From Mycobacterium hubeiense (GTDB lineage: Bacteria > Actinomycetota > Actinomycetes > Mycobacteriales > Mycobacteriaceae): a DNA stretch of 64,000 nt. Each line of letters starts with the position of its first letter. The stretch's first letter is position 1. Below are positions 1 through 9,371 of the stretch, piece after piece. The notes beneath the pieces are model-generated. The model saw nothing but the letters and a program-made list of their open reading frames with translations. It was not told the origin of the DNA and did not search any database. Both the position numbers and the translations under genes were made by a program. The stretch is taken from positions 1 through 64,000 of the forward strand of contig NZ_PIZU01000011.1 of the NCBI RefSeq assembly GCF_002838065.1, written 5' to 3'.

Positions 1-41
1 TCGCAACAGCCCGTCAGCGCGACCGCGCGCGCCGAAATCGC
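1..41. terminator. right half of a hairpin repeat after xerC
   Basis: The end of this stretch (GCGCGCCGAAATCGC) is identical to the right arm of the palindrome at 44423-44475, and the bases before it also resemble that element's loop. The left arm lies outside the window. It sits 4 bases past the xerC stop, so it probably acts as the xerC terminator. No U-tract is visible. Confidence 0.4.
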
Positions 42-44
42 AAG

Positions 45-959
45 CTAGGCGCGGGGGTGCGCTTGGTCGTGCACCGCGCGCAGCCGGGCGACAGTGACAT
101 GGGTGTAGAGCTGGGTGGTGGCCAGCGTCGAGTGACCCAGCAATTCCTGCACGATGCGCAGATCCGCCCCGCCCTCCAGCAGATGGGTGGCGGCGCTGTG
201 CCGCAGGCCGTGCGGCCCGATATCCGGCGCACCGTTGACCGCCGCGACGGTCTGGTGCACGACGGTGCGGGCCTGACGTGGGTCGAGCCGGCGACCGCGA
301 GCGCCCAGCAGCAACGCGGGGCCGGATTGGTCATTGGCCAGCGCGGGCCGACCGTCGGACAGCCACGCCGTCAGCGCGGCCTGCGCCGGCTCGCCGAACG
401 GCACGGTGCGTTGTTTATTGCCCTTGCCCAGTACGCGCAATAGTCGACGGGAGGTGTCGACGTCATCGATGTCCAGCCCGCACAGTTCACTGACCCGGAT
501 GCCGGTCGCATAGAGCAGCTCCACAATCAACCGGTCCCGCAGCGCCAACGGATCTCCTTGCTGCGCACCGGATTTGGCGGCGGCCATGGCGTCTAGCGCC
601 TGGTCTTGGCGCAGCACGGCGGGCAGCGTGCGGCGGGCCTTGGGCACCTGCAGCCGGGTGGCCGGGTCAGTGGGCAGCAATCCGCGCCGCGACGCCCACC
701 CGGTGAACGTCTTGACCGCCGAGGTGCGCCGGGCCAGCGTGGTGCGGGCAGCGCCCGCGGAGGCCTGGGTGGACAACCACGATCGCAGCAGCGGCAGGGT
801 CAGGCTGGTGATCTGCGCGTCGGGAACGCGTTCGGCGACGAAGTCGAACAGCGACCGAAGATCGCCGCGGTAAGCCCGGCGGGTGTGGTCGGAACGAAGG
901 CGCTCGAGCGCGAGGTACTCGTCGAACTCGTCGAGCACCGACTCGATGTGGGCCTGCAC
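45..959 (-). CDS. xerC: tyrosine recombinase XerC
   Basis: Site-specific tyrosine recombinase that, with XerD, resolves chromosome dimers at dif. The protein is 304 residues. An N-terminal SAM-like core-binding domain (about 1-95) is followed by the catalytic domain with the full set of residues: R155 (ATGIRVSEL), K179 ([12 protein letters not shown]), H250-x-x-R253 (HGLRH), H276 (LLGH) and the nucleophile Y285. The start is GTG with a GGGG-type ribosome site about 6 bases upstream. Length and motif order match XerC of other mycobacteria (Rv2894c position), and it lies beside the viuB-dprA group as there. The reading frame is intact, so it should be active. Confidence 0.95.
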   Translation of the reverse strand: MQAHIESVLDEFDEYLALERLRSDHTRRAYRGDLRSLFDFVAERVPDAQITSLTLPLLRSWLSTQASAGAARTTLARRTSAVKTFTGWASRRGLLPTDPATRLQVPKARRTLPAVLRQDQALDAMAAAKSGAQQGDPLALRDRLIVELLYATGIRVSELCGLDIDDVDTSRRLLRVLGKGNKQRTVPFGEPAQAALTAWLSDGRPALANDQSGPALLLGARGRRLDPRQARTVVHQTVAAVNGAPDIGPHGLRHSAATHLLEGGADLRIVQELLGHSTLATTQLYTHVTVARLRAVHDQAHPRA

Positions 960-990
960 TCCCCTACCGTCGCAGATGCGGGCGGCGTGT

Positions 991-2151
991 CTACTCGACG
1001 CGCCGCAGCGCTTCGGGTGTGAGGTCTTTGCGCGTGGGATAACCGTCGACGGCCATGATCAAATCGGCTTCGGCGAGCAGCGAGCGCAGCACGTGCACGA
1101 CGCCGTCCACCCCGCCCAGCGCGAGCCCGTAGGCGTACGGGCGGCCGATGCCCACGGCGGTGGCGCCCAGGGCCAGCGCCTTGACGATGTCCGCGCCGCT
1201 GCGAATGCCCGAGTCGAACAACACCGGCATCCCATCGGCGGCCTCGACCACCGCGGGTAGGCAGTCGATGGCGGGGATCCCGCCGTTGGCCTGACGGCCG
1301 CCGTGGTTGGAGCAGTAGATGCCGTCGACGCCGCCGTCTTTCGCGCGCCGGGCATCGTCGGGATGGCAGATGCCTTTGACGATCAACGGCAGCTTGGTCA
1401 GTGAGCGCAGCCACGGCAGGTCGTCCCACGTCAAGGGATTGCCGAACAGTGACACCCAATGCAGCACGGCGCCTTGCAGATTCTCCTCGGGCGGCTGCGA
1501 CAGGCCGGCGCGAAACACCGGATCGCTGAAGTAATTCGCCAGGCAGCGACCGCGCAGCTGCGGGAAGTTCGACGTCGACAGATCACGCGGTCGCCAGCCG
1601 GGGATCCAGGTGTCCAGCGTCACGATGATGCCCTTGTAGCCGGCCGCCTCGGCGCGCTGCACGAGGCTGGCCGCGAGATCCTTGTCGGTGGGTGTGTAGA
1701 GCTGGAAAAACCCTGGGGTGTCGCCGAATTCGGCGGCGACATCTTCCAACGGGTCTTCGGTGAGGGTGGACACCACCATCGGCACGCCGGTGCGCGCGGC
1801 GGCCTTGGCGGTGGCGAGGTCGCCGTGGCCGTCTTGTGCGCAGATGCCGATGACGCCGATCGGCGCCATGAACACCGGCGAGGGCAGGCGCAGCCCGAAC
1901 AGCTCCACGGTGAGGTCGCGCTCCTTCGCGCCGACGAACATGCGCGGCATGAGCCCCCACTGGTCAAAGGCCGTGCGGTTGACCCGCTGGGTGCGTTCGT
2001 CACCCGCACCGCCGGCGACGTAGGAGTACACCGACGGCGGCATTGCGGCCTCCGCCTTGGCCTCCCAGTCCGCGTACGCCATCGGCATCGTCGGCACGAT
2101 GCCGGACAGCCCCTGCAGATAGATCTCAAGTTGGTAATCGCCGAATGCCAT
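991..2151 (-). CDS. lactate 2-monooxygenase (FMN alpha-hydroxy acid oxidase family)
   Basis: FMN enzyme that decarboxylates L-lactate to acetate, CO2 and water. The 386-residue protein closely resembles the M. smegmatis enzyme in length (about 394 there) and wording: [14 protein letters not shown] near the N-terminus, [15 protein letters not shown] (about 97-111), [13 protein letters not shown] (about 179-191), the catalytic [11 protein letters not shown] block with H283 and R286, and the phosphate-binding [16 protein letters not shown] near the C-terminus. The conserved lysine is near 259 (IVKG). It lies between xerC and the siderophore-interacting gene, where M. tuberculosis has nothing, so it is an insertion relative to that species. 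Assignment is by family resemblance; a related 2-hydroxy acid substrate is possible. Confidence 0.9.
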   Translation of the reverse strand: MAFGDYQLEIYLQGLSGIVPTMPMAYADWEAKAEAAMPPSVYSYVAGGAGDERTQRVNRTAFDQWGLMPRMFVGAKERDLTVELFGLRLPSPVFMAPIGVIGICAQDGHGDLATAKAAARTGVPMVVSTLTEDPLEDVAAEFGDTPGFFQLYTPTDKDLAASLVQRAEAAGYKGIIVTLDTWIPGWRPRDLSTSNFPQLRGRCLANYFSDPVFRAGLSQPPEENLQGAVLHWVSLFGNPLTWDDLPWLRSLTKLPLIVKGICHPDDARRAKDGGVDGIYCSNHGGRQANGGIPAIDCLPAVVEAADGMPVLFDSGIRSGADIVKALALGATAVGIGRPYAYGLALGGVDGVVHVLRSLLAEADLIMAVDGYPTRKDLTPEALRRVE

Positions 2152-2175
2152 GACGGCTAGCGTGCCAGCCGGGTC

Positions 2176-3042
2176 TTACGCGCTGGCGCCAGCCTCCGCC
2201 TTGGCGAGTTCGGCCTTCCACTGCCGGAACGTCTCCTCGGTGCGGCCGCGGCGCCAGTACCCGGAGATCGACGACGCCCACTTCGCGTCGACGCCGCGTT
2301 CCTTGCGGATGTAGGGCCGCAGGTTGTGCATGACGGCCTGCGCCTCACCGTGGATGAACACCTGCACCTGGCCCGGCAGCCACGGCGTCTCCTTGACCGC
2401 CGCGATGAGCGGGGCTTGGTCGCCTGCCTGGCTTTCCGGCACGAGATCGGCGCGGCCGCCGCGGTAGATCCAGTTCACTTCCACCCCGGGCGGCGCGGTG
2501 AGTTCGATTTCGTCCTCCGGTCCGCCGACTTCGATGAACGCTTTGCCAATCGCGTTGTCGGGCAAGGCTTCCAGCGCTGCGCCGATCGCCGGCACCGCCG
2601 ATTCGTCGCCGGCGAACAGGTGCCAATCCGCCGCGGCATCGGGGGCATAGGCGCCACTGGGCCCCATCAGGTAGGCGGGCTGACCCGGCGTGGCCGCGAC
2701 GGCCCACGGCCCGGCGACGCCGTGGTCACCGTGCACGACGAAGTCGATCGTCACCTCCCGGCGCTCGGTGTCGGCTCGGCGCACGGTGTAGGTGCGGACC
2801 GCGGGTTGCTGCTCGGCGGGCAGGGTTTTGAAGCTGTCGAGCGTCAACGGCTGCGGCAGGGCGGCGACGTCGACACCGTCGGCGACGAAGACCAGCTTGA
2901 CGTAGGCGTCGGTGTAGCTGTTCGGAGTGAACGTGTCGAAGCCGGTCCCCGAACCTGCGTCGCCGAGCACCACGCGGATCAGATGCGGCGTCAACTGCTC
3001 GGTGCGAGCCACTTCGAACGTGTGAATCGGGCGTGTCGCCAC
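2176..3042 (-). CDS. viuB: siderophore-interacting protein (ViuB-like FAD reductase)
   Basis: Cytoplasmic flavoprotein of the siderophore-interacting family, thought to reduce ferric iron in imported siderophores. 288 residues. The N-terminal FAD-binding barrel (about 1-130) carries RTYTVRRAD, the typical flavin-binding R-x-Y-S/T-x-R-R stretch, then DFVVHGDHGVAGPWA. The C-terminal NAD(P)H-type domain follows (LFAGDESAVPAIGAAL). The start is GTG with GGAGGAGC just upstream. It is the positional equivalent of Rv2895c. The short upstream gap was checked for an IdeR box and no good match was seen. Confidence 0.9.
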   Translation of the reverse strand: MATRPIHTFEVARTEQLTPHLIRVVLGDAGSGTGFDTFTPNSYTDAYVKLVFVADGVDVAALPQPLTLDSFKTLPAEQQPAVRTYTVRRADTERREVTIDFVVHGDHGVAGPWAVAATPGQPAYLMGPSGAYAPDAAADWHLFAGDESAVPAIGAALEALPDNAIGKAFIEVGGPEDEIELTAPPGVEVNWIYRGGRADLVPESQAGDQAPLIAAVKETPWLPGQVQVFIHGEAQAVMHNLRPYIRKERGVDAKWASSISGYWRRGRTEETFRQWKAELAKAEAGASA

Positions 3043-3106
3043 TGCTCCTCCAAAATTTATTAGCCAGCCTCATCGACTATACGAGCGCCGCCGCCGTGAA
3101 AGTGCT

Positions 3107-4234
3107 CTACGGCAGCTTGCTCAGCTTCCAGCGGCCGTCCTGCTGTACCACCAGACCAGCCACTTCTAACATCGCCAGCGGCCCGAGTATTCGCTGCGCG
3201 GGCATACCCGAGGCCACCGCGATCTCGTCGGCGGTGCGAAATCCGCGGGCCGGCAGCGCGTCGTACACCCGCTGTTCGGCCTCACCCAGACCGTCCAGCG
3301 GCGATGTCGGGTGCTGCTCCTCCGGCGCCAGTTCGCCGACGCGGCCCACCAGCTCAGCGATGTCTTCGGCCCGAGAGACCAGCTGCGCGCCGTCGCGCAG
3401 CAGCTTGTGACATCCCGCCGAGACCGACGATGTGACCGGCCCCGGCACCGCACAGACCACCCGGCCCAGCATCCGCGCCCAGGCCGCGGTGTTGGCCGCG
3501 CCGCTGCGCAGGCCGGCCTCTACCACGACCGTTGCGCCTGCGAGCACGGCGACCAGCCGATTGCGGGTCAGGAAGCGCAACCGGCCCGGATGCACCCCCG
3601 GCGGATACTCACTGATCACCAGTCCGGTCTCGGCGATGCGACGCAGCAGGGTCGTATGGCCCGACGGGTACGGCCGGGCCAGACCCCCGGCGAGGACGGC
3701 GACGGTCACCCCGTCGCTCGCCAGCGTGGCGCGGTGCGCCGCTCCGTCGATGCCGAACGCTCCACCCGAGACGACGGCGACGTCGCGCTCCACCAACCCC
3801 ACGGCCAGATCGGCGGTGACGTGCTCGCCATATGCAGTGGCGGCCCTGGTGCCGACGATCGCAGCGGCGCGCTCGGCCACCTCGTCCAGTTGCGCCGGCC
3901 CGACCGCCCACAGCACCAGCGGCGAGCGCCCCTCCCGACGGCGCAGTACCTGCTCACCGCCGAACGCAGTGAAGCTCAGTGTTGGCCACTCATCGTCGTC
4001 GGCGGTGATCAGCCGTCCGCCCAGCCGGTCGAGAACCTCTAAATCCCTTGCTGCGCAATCAATATGACGTCGAGCTCCGGTATGCGGGGCCAGCTCCTCG
4101 ACCCCGCCGCACCGGACCATGTCGGCAGCTTCGACCGGACCGACCTGCGCCACCAGCGCCGCAAGCTCGGCACACGGTGGTTCGGCAACGCGGGAAAGAT
4201 AGGCCCACGCGAGCCGGACATCGTCGGTCATCAC
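3107..4234 (-). CDS. dprA: DNA-processing protein DprA
   Basis: DprA/Smf family protein, which loads RecA on incoming single-stranded DNA during transformation; its role in mycobacteria is less clear. 375 residues. The central Rossmann-like domain shows VVSGGAFGIDGAAHRATL, the ISEYPPG stretch, and FLTRNRLVA followed by ATVVVEAGLRSGAANTA. A winged-helix-like C-terminus (GFRTADEIAVASGMP, about 330-345) ends the protein. The start codon overlaps the stop of the upstream comM-like gene by 4 bases (ATGA), so the two are translationally coupled. Confidence 0.93.
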   Translation of the reverse strand: MMTDDVRLAWAYLSRVAEPPCAELAALVAQVGPVEAADMVRCGGVEELAPHTGARRHIDCAARDLEVLDRLGGRLITADDDEWPTLSFTAFGGEQVLRRREGRSPLVLWAVGPAQLDEVAERAAAIVGTRAATAYGEHVTADLAVGLVERDVAVVSGGAFGIDGAAHRATLASDGVTVAVLAGGLARPYPSGHTTLLRRIAETGLVISEYPPGVHPGRLRFLTRNRLVAVLAGATVVVEAGLRSGAANTAAWARMLGRVVCAVPGPVTSSVSAGCHKLLRDGAQLVSRAEDIAELVGRVGELAPEEQHPTSPLDGLGEAEQRVYDALPARGFRTADEIAVASGMPAQRILGPLAMLEVAGLVVQQDGRWKLSKLP

Positions 4235-5739
4235 CCACCTCCACCTTGGCGGAAACTCAGCGCCGTAGTGACTTCGTCACGCCCCGGCGAGGTGAGCCCG
4301 CCCAGATCGCTCAATGTCCACGCGACGCGCAATGTCCGATCCATGCCACGGATGCTGAGCAGACCGCGGTCCAGCGCCGTGCGCACCGGCGCCATCGCCG
4401 ACGGGCTCAGCCGGAACTCGCGCCGCAGCAGCGCACCGCTTACTTCGGCGTTGGTGCGAATCCCGTGCGGACGCCAGCGTTCCTCGGCCGCCGCCCGCGC
4501 CGCGGCTACCCGCTCGCGAACTTGACCGGTGGACTCCCCTGCCTCGACACCGAACGCGCCGGCCTTGACCGGGTGCATCTCCACGCGCAGGTCCACCCGG
4601 TCCATCAGCGGGCCCGACAACTTGCCGAGGTATCGGCGCTTCACCGACCCGCCACAGATGCAGTCGCGGGGGTCCGCGGGCGCACACGGACATGGGTTGG
4701 CCGCCATCACCAACTGGAACCGTGCCGGGTACCGGGCCACGCCGTCGCGTCGCGCGAGGCGAATCTCGCCGTCCTCCAACGGTGTTCGCAGCGCCTCCAG
4801 CGCGCTCACGCCGATCTCGGCGCATTCGTCGAGAAACAGCACACCGCGGTGCGCGCGGCTGACCGCACCGGGGCGGGCAAACCCGGATCCACCCCCGACG
4901 AGCGCGGCCACACTCGAGGTGGGGTGGGGCGCAACGAATGGCGGCCGGGTGATCAACGGCGTGTCACCCGACAGCAGGCCTGCGACGGAGTGGATCGCCG
5001 TCACCTCCAGCGCCTCTTCGTGCGACAGCGGTGGCAGCAGACCCGGAAGCCGTTGCGCCAGCATCGTTTTACCCACACCGGGCGGTCCGGTGAGCATGAG
5101 GTGATGCGCGCCGGCTGCGGCCACCTCGACGGCGTACCGGGCGTGTGACTGACCGATCACATCGGCCAGGTCGAGCGTGTCCTCAGGCGTGGCCGGCGGT
5201 GCGGATATGCGCTCGGCGAGCTGCGCCTTACCGGACAGCCATGAACGGAGCTGGCCGAGCGTGTGCACACCGAGCACGTCGATGCCCTCGACCAGGCTGG
5301 CCTCCGCCAGATTGTCGGCGGGCACCACCACCGTGGGCCAACCGTCGCGTTTGGCCGCCAACACGGCCGGCAGCACGCCCTTGACCGCACGCACCCGCCC
5401 GTCGAGCGCCAGCTCACCGAGCAGCACCGTCTTCTCCAGCCGGGCCCATGACGACTTTCTCTGCGCCGACAACACCGCCGAAGCGATGGCCAGGTCATAC
5501 ACCGAACCCATCTTCGGCAACGTCGCCGGCGAGAGCGCCAGCGTCAGCCGCGACATCGGCCAGCTGTTACAGCAGTTGGTGATTGCGGCACGGACGCGGT
5601 CTCGCGACTCCTGCAGCGCCGCATCGGGCAGCCCGACGAGATGCACACCCGGCAGCCCGGACGTGATGTGGGCTTCGATCTCCACGAGCACGCCGCTGAG
5701 CCCCCGCACCGCGACTGAAAATGCTCTGCCCAGCGCCAT
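4231..5739 (-). CDS. YifB/ComM-like Mg chelatase-related AAA ATPase
   Basis: AAA+ ATPase of the YifB/ComM family, a helicase-like factor in branch migration and natural transformation in other bacteria. About 502 residues from MALGRAFSVAV. An N-terminal Lon-like fold (about 1-170) is followed by Walker A GPPGVGKTMLAQRLPG, Walker B LFLDECAEI and a zinc-type cysteine cluster (NPCPCAPADPRDCICGG). A longer open frame exists upstream, but that part is the antisense shadow of the next gene. The chosen ATG overlaps the YraN stop by one base (TGATG) and the family's conserved N-terminus begins there. Positional equivalent of Rv2897c. Confidence 0.93.
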   Translation of the reverse strand: MALGRAFSVAVRGLSGVLVEIEAHITSGLPGVHLVGLPDAALQESRDRVRAAITNCCNSWPMSRLTLALSPATLPKMGSVYDLAIASAVLSAQRKSSWARLEKTVLLGELALDGRVRAVKGVLPAVLAAKRDGWPTVVVPADNLAEASLVEGIDVLGVHTLGQLRSWLSGKAQLAERISAPPATPEDTLDLADVIGQSHARYAVEVAAAGAHHLMLTGPPGVGKTMLAQRLPGLLPPLSHEEALEVTAIHSVAGLLSGDTPLITRPPFVAPHPTSSVAALVGGGSGFARPGAVSRAHRGVLFLDECAEIGVSALEALRTPLEDGEIRLARRDGVARYPARFQLVMAANPCPCAPADPRDCICGGSVKRRYLGKLSGPLMDRVDLRVEMHPVKAGAFGVEAGESTGQVRERVAAARAAAEERWRPHGIRTNAEVSGALLRREFRLSPSAMAPVRTALDRGLLSIRGMDRTLRVAWTLSDLGGLTSPGRDEVTTALSFRQGGGG

Positions 5740-6107
5740 CAACCCACCGCCTGCAGATGGGTGATCTCCGGCGTCGGGCGCCGGCCGATGCGCACCCCGA
5801 TGACGTCGAGGCGCACCGCGTGCCACCGCTCGTCCTGCCCGGCCAACCACAGCCCGGCCAACCGCCGCAGCCGACGCACCTTGTCCGGCGTCACCGCCTG
5901 CTCGACACCGCCGAACCCCTCGCCGGTGCGTGTCTTGACTTCGACGAATACCGCGGTGCGGTTCGCAACGTCCGCGGCGATGATGTCCAGTTCGCCGTAA
6001 CGGCACCGCCAGTTGCGAGCCAGCACGCGCAGGCCCTGCAACGTCAGATAGTCGACCGCCAACTGCTCGCCCAATGCGCCGAGCTCGGCGCGGGTCCACG
6101 CTTCCAT
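5739..6107 (-). CDS. YraN/UPF0102 family nuclease-like protein
   Basis: Small protein (122 residues) of the UPF0102 family, which has a Holliday-junction-resolvase/PD-(D/E)XK-type fold. The expected motif is visible: GELDIIAAD (D in the active site), then FVEVKTRTG. The N-terminal GALGEQLAVDYL helix is typical. It heads an operon with the comM-like and dprA genes (one-base and four-base overlaps), which fits a DNA-processing role, though the function is not established. Positional equivalent of Rv2898c. Confidence 0.9.
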   Translation of the reverse strand: MEAWTRAELGALGEQLAVDYLTLQGLRVLARNWRCRYGELDIIAADVANRTAVFVEVKTRTGEGFGGVEQAVTPDKVRRLRRLAGLWLAGQDERWHAVRLDVIGVRIGRRPTPEITHLQAVG

Positions 6108-6157
6108 GTCGCCACCATGCGGTGCGCGACCGACAGGGCCGGCAGATCGGGCGCTAG

Positions 6158-6184
6158 TTATCCCCAGTTACGACTTCATCCACA
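6158..6184 (+). other. two near-consensus DnaA-box-like nonamers
   Basis: TTATCCCCA (6158-6166) and TCATCCACA (6176-6184) each differ by one base from the DnaA box TTATCCACA. They lie in the same orientation, 18 bases apart, in the gap upstream of the YraN-like gene. They may be chance matches or a DnaA-responsive control site; nothing here suggests an origin. Confidence 0.25.
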
Positions 6185-6199
6185 ACCGAGGCATTTGTG

Positions 6200-6589
6200 T
6201 CAGGCGGCGGGTGTGTTCGCCATCGCCTCGTAAAGCACCGCGATCTGGGTCGGTGACACCGCGACGTTGCAGCCCCGCTGCTGGTCGATCAGCGGCTGCG
6301 CGATGGCCCTCAGCTCCGCGTACTCCTGCGGATGCGCCACGAAGTAGTCGCGGACAGACTGCTCGGCTCCTTGGCCCCTGGTGCCCGCCGCGGTCAGCAC
6401 ATCGTTGGCTCCGGGATGGGTTTCGAGGTACTGCCCGGCCGCGCTGAGCACACCGCTGGCCGTAGTCGCGAACGCGGCCGCACTGCAGGGCGGCGCCGCG
6501 CTGGCCGGAGGCAAGGCAATCGTGGCAGCGGCAACGCCGCCCAGGACACCGGCGGCAAACACGCCGCCAAGACCTGCAGACATAGTCAT
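6200..6589 (-). CDS. secreted hemophore-related protein (Rv0203-like family)
   Basis: Probable secreted haem-binding or hemophore-related protein of the mycobacterial Rv0203/Rv1174c-type family. 129 residues from MTMSAGLGG. The signal peptide covers about residues 1-32 (AAATIALPPASA-A cleavage region). The mature part is small and helical with two cysteines (PPCSAA and QRGCNVAV), plus YLETHPGANDVLTAA and YFVAHPQEYAEL, which fit the family's HP-containing repeats. The start was chosen for AGGAA 7-8 bases upstream; a longer frame lacks a signal peptide at its N-terminus. It is divergent from the iron ABC transporter with an IdeR-like box between them, which fits haem/iron acquisition. Confidence 0.75.
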   Translation of the reverse strand: MTMSAGLGGVFAAGVLGGVAAATIALPPASAAPPCSAAAFATTASGVLSAAGQYLETHPGANDVLTAAGTRGQGAEQSVRDYFVAHPQEYAELRAIAQPLIDQQRGCNVAVSPTQIAVLYEAMANTPAA

Positions 6590-6722
6590 CGGTTGTTCCT
6601 CATTCCCCAAGCGAAGGGTCACATCCCCGCACCCGACAGCGAAGTACCCGAACCCCGTCAAGATCAATCAGGTTCGATCTACCGCAGCCAACGAGTCCGG
6701 GCACGGTGGGCGGTATGGTCAT

Positions 6723-6741
6723 TTAGGTAACCCTCAGCTAA
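6723..6741. promoter_or_regulatory. IdeR (iron) box-like palindrome
   Basis: TTAGGTAACCCTCAGCTAA matches 14 of 19 positions of the mycobacterial IdeR operator TTAGGTTAGGCTAACCTAA, including both outer TTAGG/CTAA arms. It lies 44 bases upstream of the iron-transporter lipoprotein start and 134 bases from the divergent hemophore-like start. IdeR with ferrous iron normally represses through such boxes, so both directions would be induced under iron shortage. The match was made by eye. Confidence 0.6.
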
Positions 6742-6785
6742 ACGACGAGCGGACCGTCAGGCGCACTTTCGGGAGGACCTTCTTG

Positions 6786-7796
6786 ATGCGGACACGTTGG
6801 AGAGTCGCCGCAGTACTGTCCGCCGTTGCCATGATCGCGGCCAGCGCCACCGCCTGCGGTTCTGGCAGCGGCGACGAGCTCCTGATCTACAACGCCCAGC
6901 ATGAATCGCTCACCAAGGAGTGGATCGACGCCTTCACCAAAGAGACCGGCATCAAGGTGACCTACCGCCACGGCGGTGACACCGAGATGGGCAACCAGCT
7001 CATCGCCGAGGGTGATGCCTCGCCCGCCGACGTATTCCTCACCGAGAACTCCCCCGCCATGGCGGCCGTCGAACGCGCCGGCCTGTTCGCCGATCTCGAC
7101 TCCGAAACACTCAATCAGGTTCCGCCGCAATACCGTCCGCCCACCGGCAAATGGACCGGTGTCGCGGCGCGCACCACCGTCTTCGTGTACAACAAACGGC
7201 TGCAGCCCGACCAGTTGCCCAAGTCCATGATGGATCTGCAGCGGCCAGAGTGGAAGGGCCGCTGGGCCGCACCGCCGGCACGGCCGGACTTCCAGGCCAT
7301 CGTCTCGGCGCTGCTGCAACTAGAAGGCGAGGCAGCGACGGCTCAGTGGCTCGCGGGCATGAAACAGAACGCCGTGCTCGAGGACAACAACGTCTCCACC
7401 CTCGAAGCTGTCAACGCCGGGGAGATCGACGGCGGCATCATCTACCACTACTACTGGTACCGCGACCAAGCGGAAACCAAAGAGATCAGCGGAAATACGG
7501 CGCTGCACTACTTCAAGAACCAAGACCCCGGCGCGTTCATCAGCGTGTCCGGCGGCGGCGTGCTCGCATCCAGCGACAAGAAGGACCAGGCGCAGCAATT
7601 CATCCGTTTCATCACCAGCCGGGCCGGACAGGAAGTGCTGCAGAAGGGCACCTCCTTCGAATACCCGGTGGGCAGCGGAGTATCGGCTAACCCGGCTCTG
7701 CCCCCACTCGCCGATCTGCAAGCGCCCAAGGTCGATCCCTCAAATCTGAACGCCGAGAAGGTATCCGACATGATGACGCAGGCTGGCCTGTTGTAA
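6786..7796 (+). CDS. Fe(3+) ABC transporter substrate-binding lipoprotein
   Basis: Extracellular ferric-iron-binding lipoprotein of the FbpA/SfuA/AfuA class. 336 residues. A signal sequence ends in a lipobox (SATAC, cysteine about residue 24). The mature protein starts LLIYNAQHESLTKEW and has the double-tyrosine iron site region IIYHYYWYRDQ. The start ATG at 6786 was chosen because GGGAGG lies 9 bases upstream and the signal peptide begins there; the open frame extends upstream without support. First gene of a three-gene operon with the permease and ATPase, behind an IdeR-like box. Confidence 0.88.
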   Translation: MRTRWRVAAVLSAVAMIAASATACGSGSGDELLIYNAQHESLTKEWIDAFTKETGIKVTYRHGGDTEMGNQLIAEGDASPADVFLTENSPAMAAVERAGLFADLDSETLNQVPPQYRPPTGKWTGVAARTTVFVYNKRLQPDQLPKSMMDLQRPEWKGRWAAPPARPDFQAIVSALLQLEGEAATAQWLAGMKQNAVLEDNNVSTLEAVNAGEIDGGIIYHYYWYRDQAETKEISGNTALHYFKNQDPGAFISVSGGGVLASSDKKDQAQQFIRFITSRAGQEVLQKGTSFEYPVGSGVSANPALPPLADLQAPKVDPSNLNAEKVSDMMTQAGLL

Positions 7797-9371
7797 GTGG
7801 TCGCTCCGACGGTTTCGCTTCCCGCCACGCCGGTCGCGCGGCCAGACAAGACCGCTCGTCCCGGCCCGCTCGTCGCTGCCACGGTGACGGTTCTGGTTGC
7901 CGCGACGTTCATCCCGCTGGGATACGTGGTGTGGGGAGCGATCTCCGTCGGCTGGCGACGCGCCTACGAGCTTGTCGTGCGCCCCGGGGTGGGCGAACTG
8001 CTGTTCAACACCATCGCTCTGGTTGCTCTGACCGTGCCGCTGTGCGTCGTCATCGGCGTCGGGGCGGCCTGGCTGGTGGAGCGGACTGACCTACCCGGTC
8101 GCTCGTTCTGGCGGCCGTTGTTCGTTGCGCCGCTTGCCGTTCCGGCGTTCGTCAACAGCTACGCCTGGGTCGGGGTGATCCCGGGGTTGCACGGGCTGTG
8201 GGCGGGAGTCCTGATCACCACGCTGTCGTACTTTCCGTTCATGTACCTGCCGGCGGCGGCGACCCTGCGCCGACTCGACCCGACCGTCGAGGAGTCCGCC
8301 CGCGCATTGGGATCCGACACACCCGGCGTGTTCTTCCGGGTGGTGTTGCCGCAACTGCGGCTGGCGATCCTCGGCGGCGGCCTGCTGATCGGTGTCCATC
8401 TCCTCGCCGAATACGGCGCATTCGCCATGATCCGCTTCAACACCTTCACGGTCGCGATCTTCCAGCAATTCCAGGTCACCTTCGACGGTGCGGCGGGCAG
8501 CATGCTCGCCGGTGTGCTCGTGCTGCTGTGCCTGGCGCTGCTGATTGCCGAAGCTTCGGCGCGCGGGTCGGCCCGTTACGCCAGAATTGGCTCAGGCGCA
8601 CCGCGGGCAGCACCTCCGATACCGTTGGGCCGCAGCACAATACCGGCGTTGGCTGCGGTCGTGGCATTGGTGGTGGCGGCGCTCGGCGTTCCGGTCCTGA
8701 CGCTTGCGCGCTGGCTGTGGATAGGCGGTGCCGACGTCTGGGAACTCGGCGCCATCGGAACCGCGCTCGGCCAAACCCTCGGGCTGGCCTCCGTCGCCGC
8801 GATCCTGACGACGGTGCTGGCATTTCCCGTCGCGTGGGTGGCGGTGCGGTCGCGCGGTGTGCTCGCCCGTGTCGTCGAGGGCGCCAACTACGTCACGAGT
8901 TCACTGCCCGGCATCGTGACCGCGCTCGCGCTCGTCACCGTCGCCATCCACGTCGCCCGCCCGCTGTATCAGAGCGTGCCGCTGATCATCTTCGCCTACG
9001 TCCTACTGTTCATGCCGCGCGCATTGGTCAACGTCCGCGCCGGCCTTGCCCAGGTCCCACCGAGCCTCGAAGAAGCGTCGCGGTCGTTGGGCAGCTCCCC
9101 GTCGGCGACCTTCTTTCGGGTGACGCTGCGGCTCACCGCACCCGCCGCCGCTGCCGGCGCCTCGCTGGTATTCGTCGCGGTGGCAACCGAATTGACGGCC
9201 ACACTGTTGCTGGCGCCGACGGGCACCCGGACCTTGTCGATGCTGTTCTGGTCGTTCAGCAGCGAGCTCGACTACCCCGCGGCGGCGCCGTACGCACTGA
9301 TGCTCGTGCTGATCGCCATCCCGGTGACGGTGTTGCTGTTCCGCCAGTCGACGAAGGTGGCCGCGCTGTGA
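7797..9371 (+). CDS. Fe(3+) ABC transporter permease (FbpB type)
   Basis: Integral membrane permease of the iron(III) ABC transporter. 524 residues, a fused two-half permease with about 12 predicted membrane segments; each half carries a BPD-type EAA loop (EESARALGSDTPGVFFRVVLPQL and EEASRSLGSSPSATFFRVTL, about 160 and 420 residues in). The start is GTG immediately after the TAA of the lipoprotein gene with no gap, so expression is coupled. The end overlaps the ATPase start by 4 bases (GTGA). Confidence 0.9.
   Translation: MVAPTVSLPATPVARPDKTARPGPLVAATVTVLVAATFIPLGYVVWGAISVGWRRAYELVVRPGVGELLFNTIALVALTVPLCVVIGVGAAWLVERTDLPGRSFWRPLFVAPLAVPAFVNSYAWVGVIPGLHGLWAGVLITTLSYFPFMYLPAAATLRRLDPTVEESARALGSDTPGVFFRVVLPQLRLAILGGGLLIGVHLLAEYGAFAMIRFNTFTVAIFQQFQVTFDGAAGSMLAGVLVLLCLALLIAEASARGSARYARIGSGAPRAAPPIPLGRSTIPALAAVVALVVAALGVPVLTLARWLWIGGADVWELGAIGTALGQTLGLASVAAILTTVLAFPVAWVAVRSRGVLARVVEGANYVTSSLPGIVTALALVTVAIHVARPLYQSVPLIIFAYVLLFMPRALVNVRAGLAQVPPSLEEASRSLGSSPSATFFRVTLRLTAPAAAAGASLVFVAVATELTATLLLAPTGTRTLSMLFWSFSSELDYPAAAPYALMLVLIAIPVTVLLFRQSTKVAAL

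Noticed and set aside
800..1459. 219-codon minus-strand frame between xerC and the lactate monooxygenase
   Set aside because: Arg-rich shadow frame of the two real genes.
3043..3080. possible IdeR box before the siderophore-interacting gene
   Set aside because: Only the TTAG edge fits; the rest of the 19-base pattern does not.
6158..6184. replication origin suggested by two DnaA-like boxes
   Set aside because: Two imperfect boxes, no AT-rich region and no dnaA/dnaN nearby.
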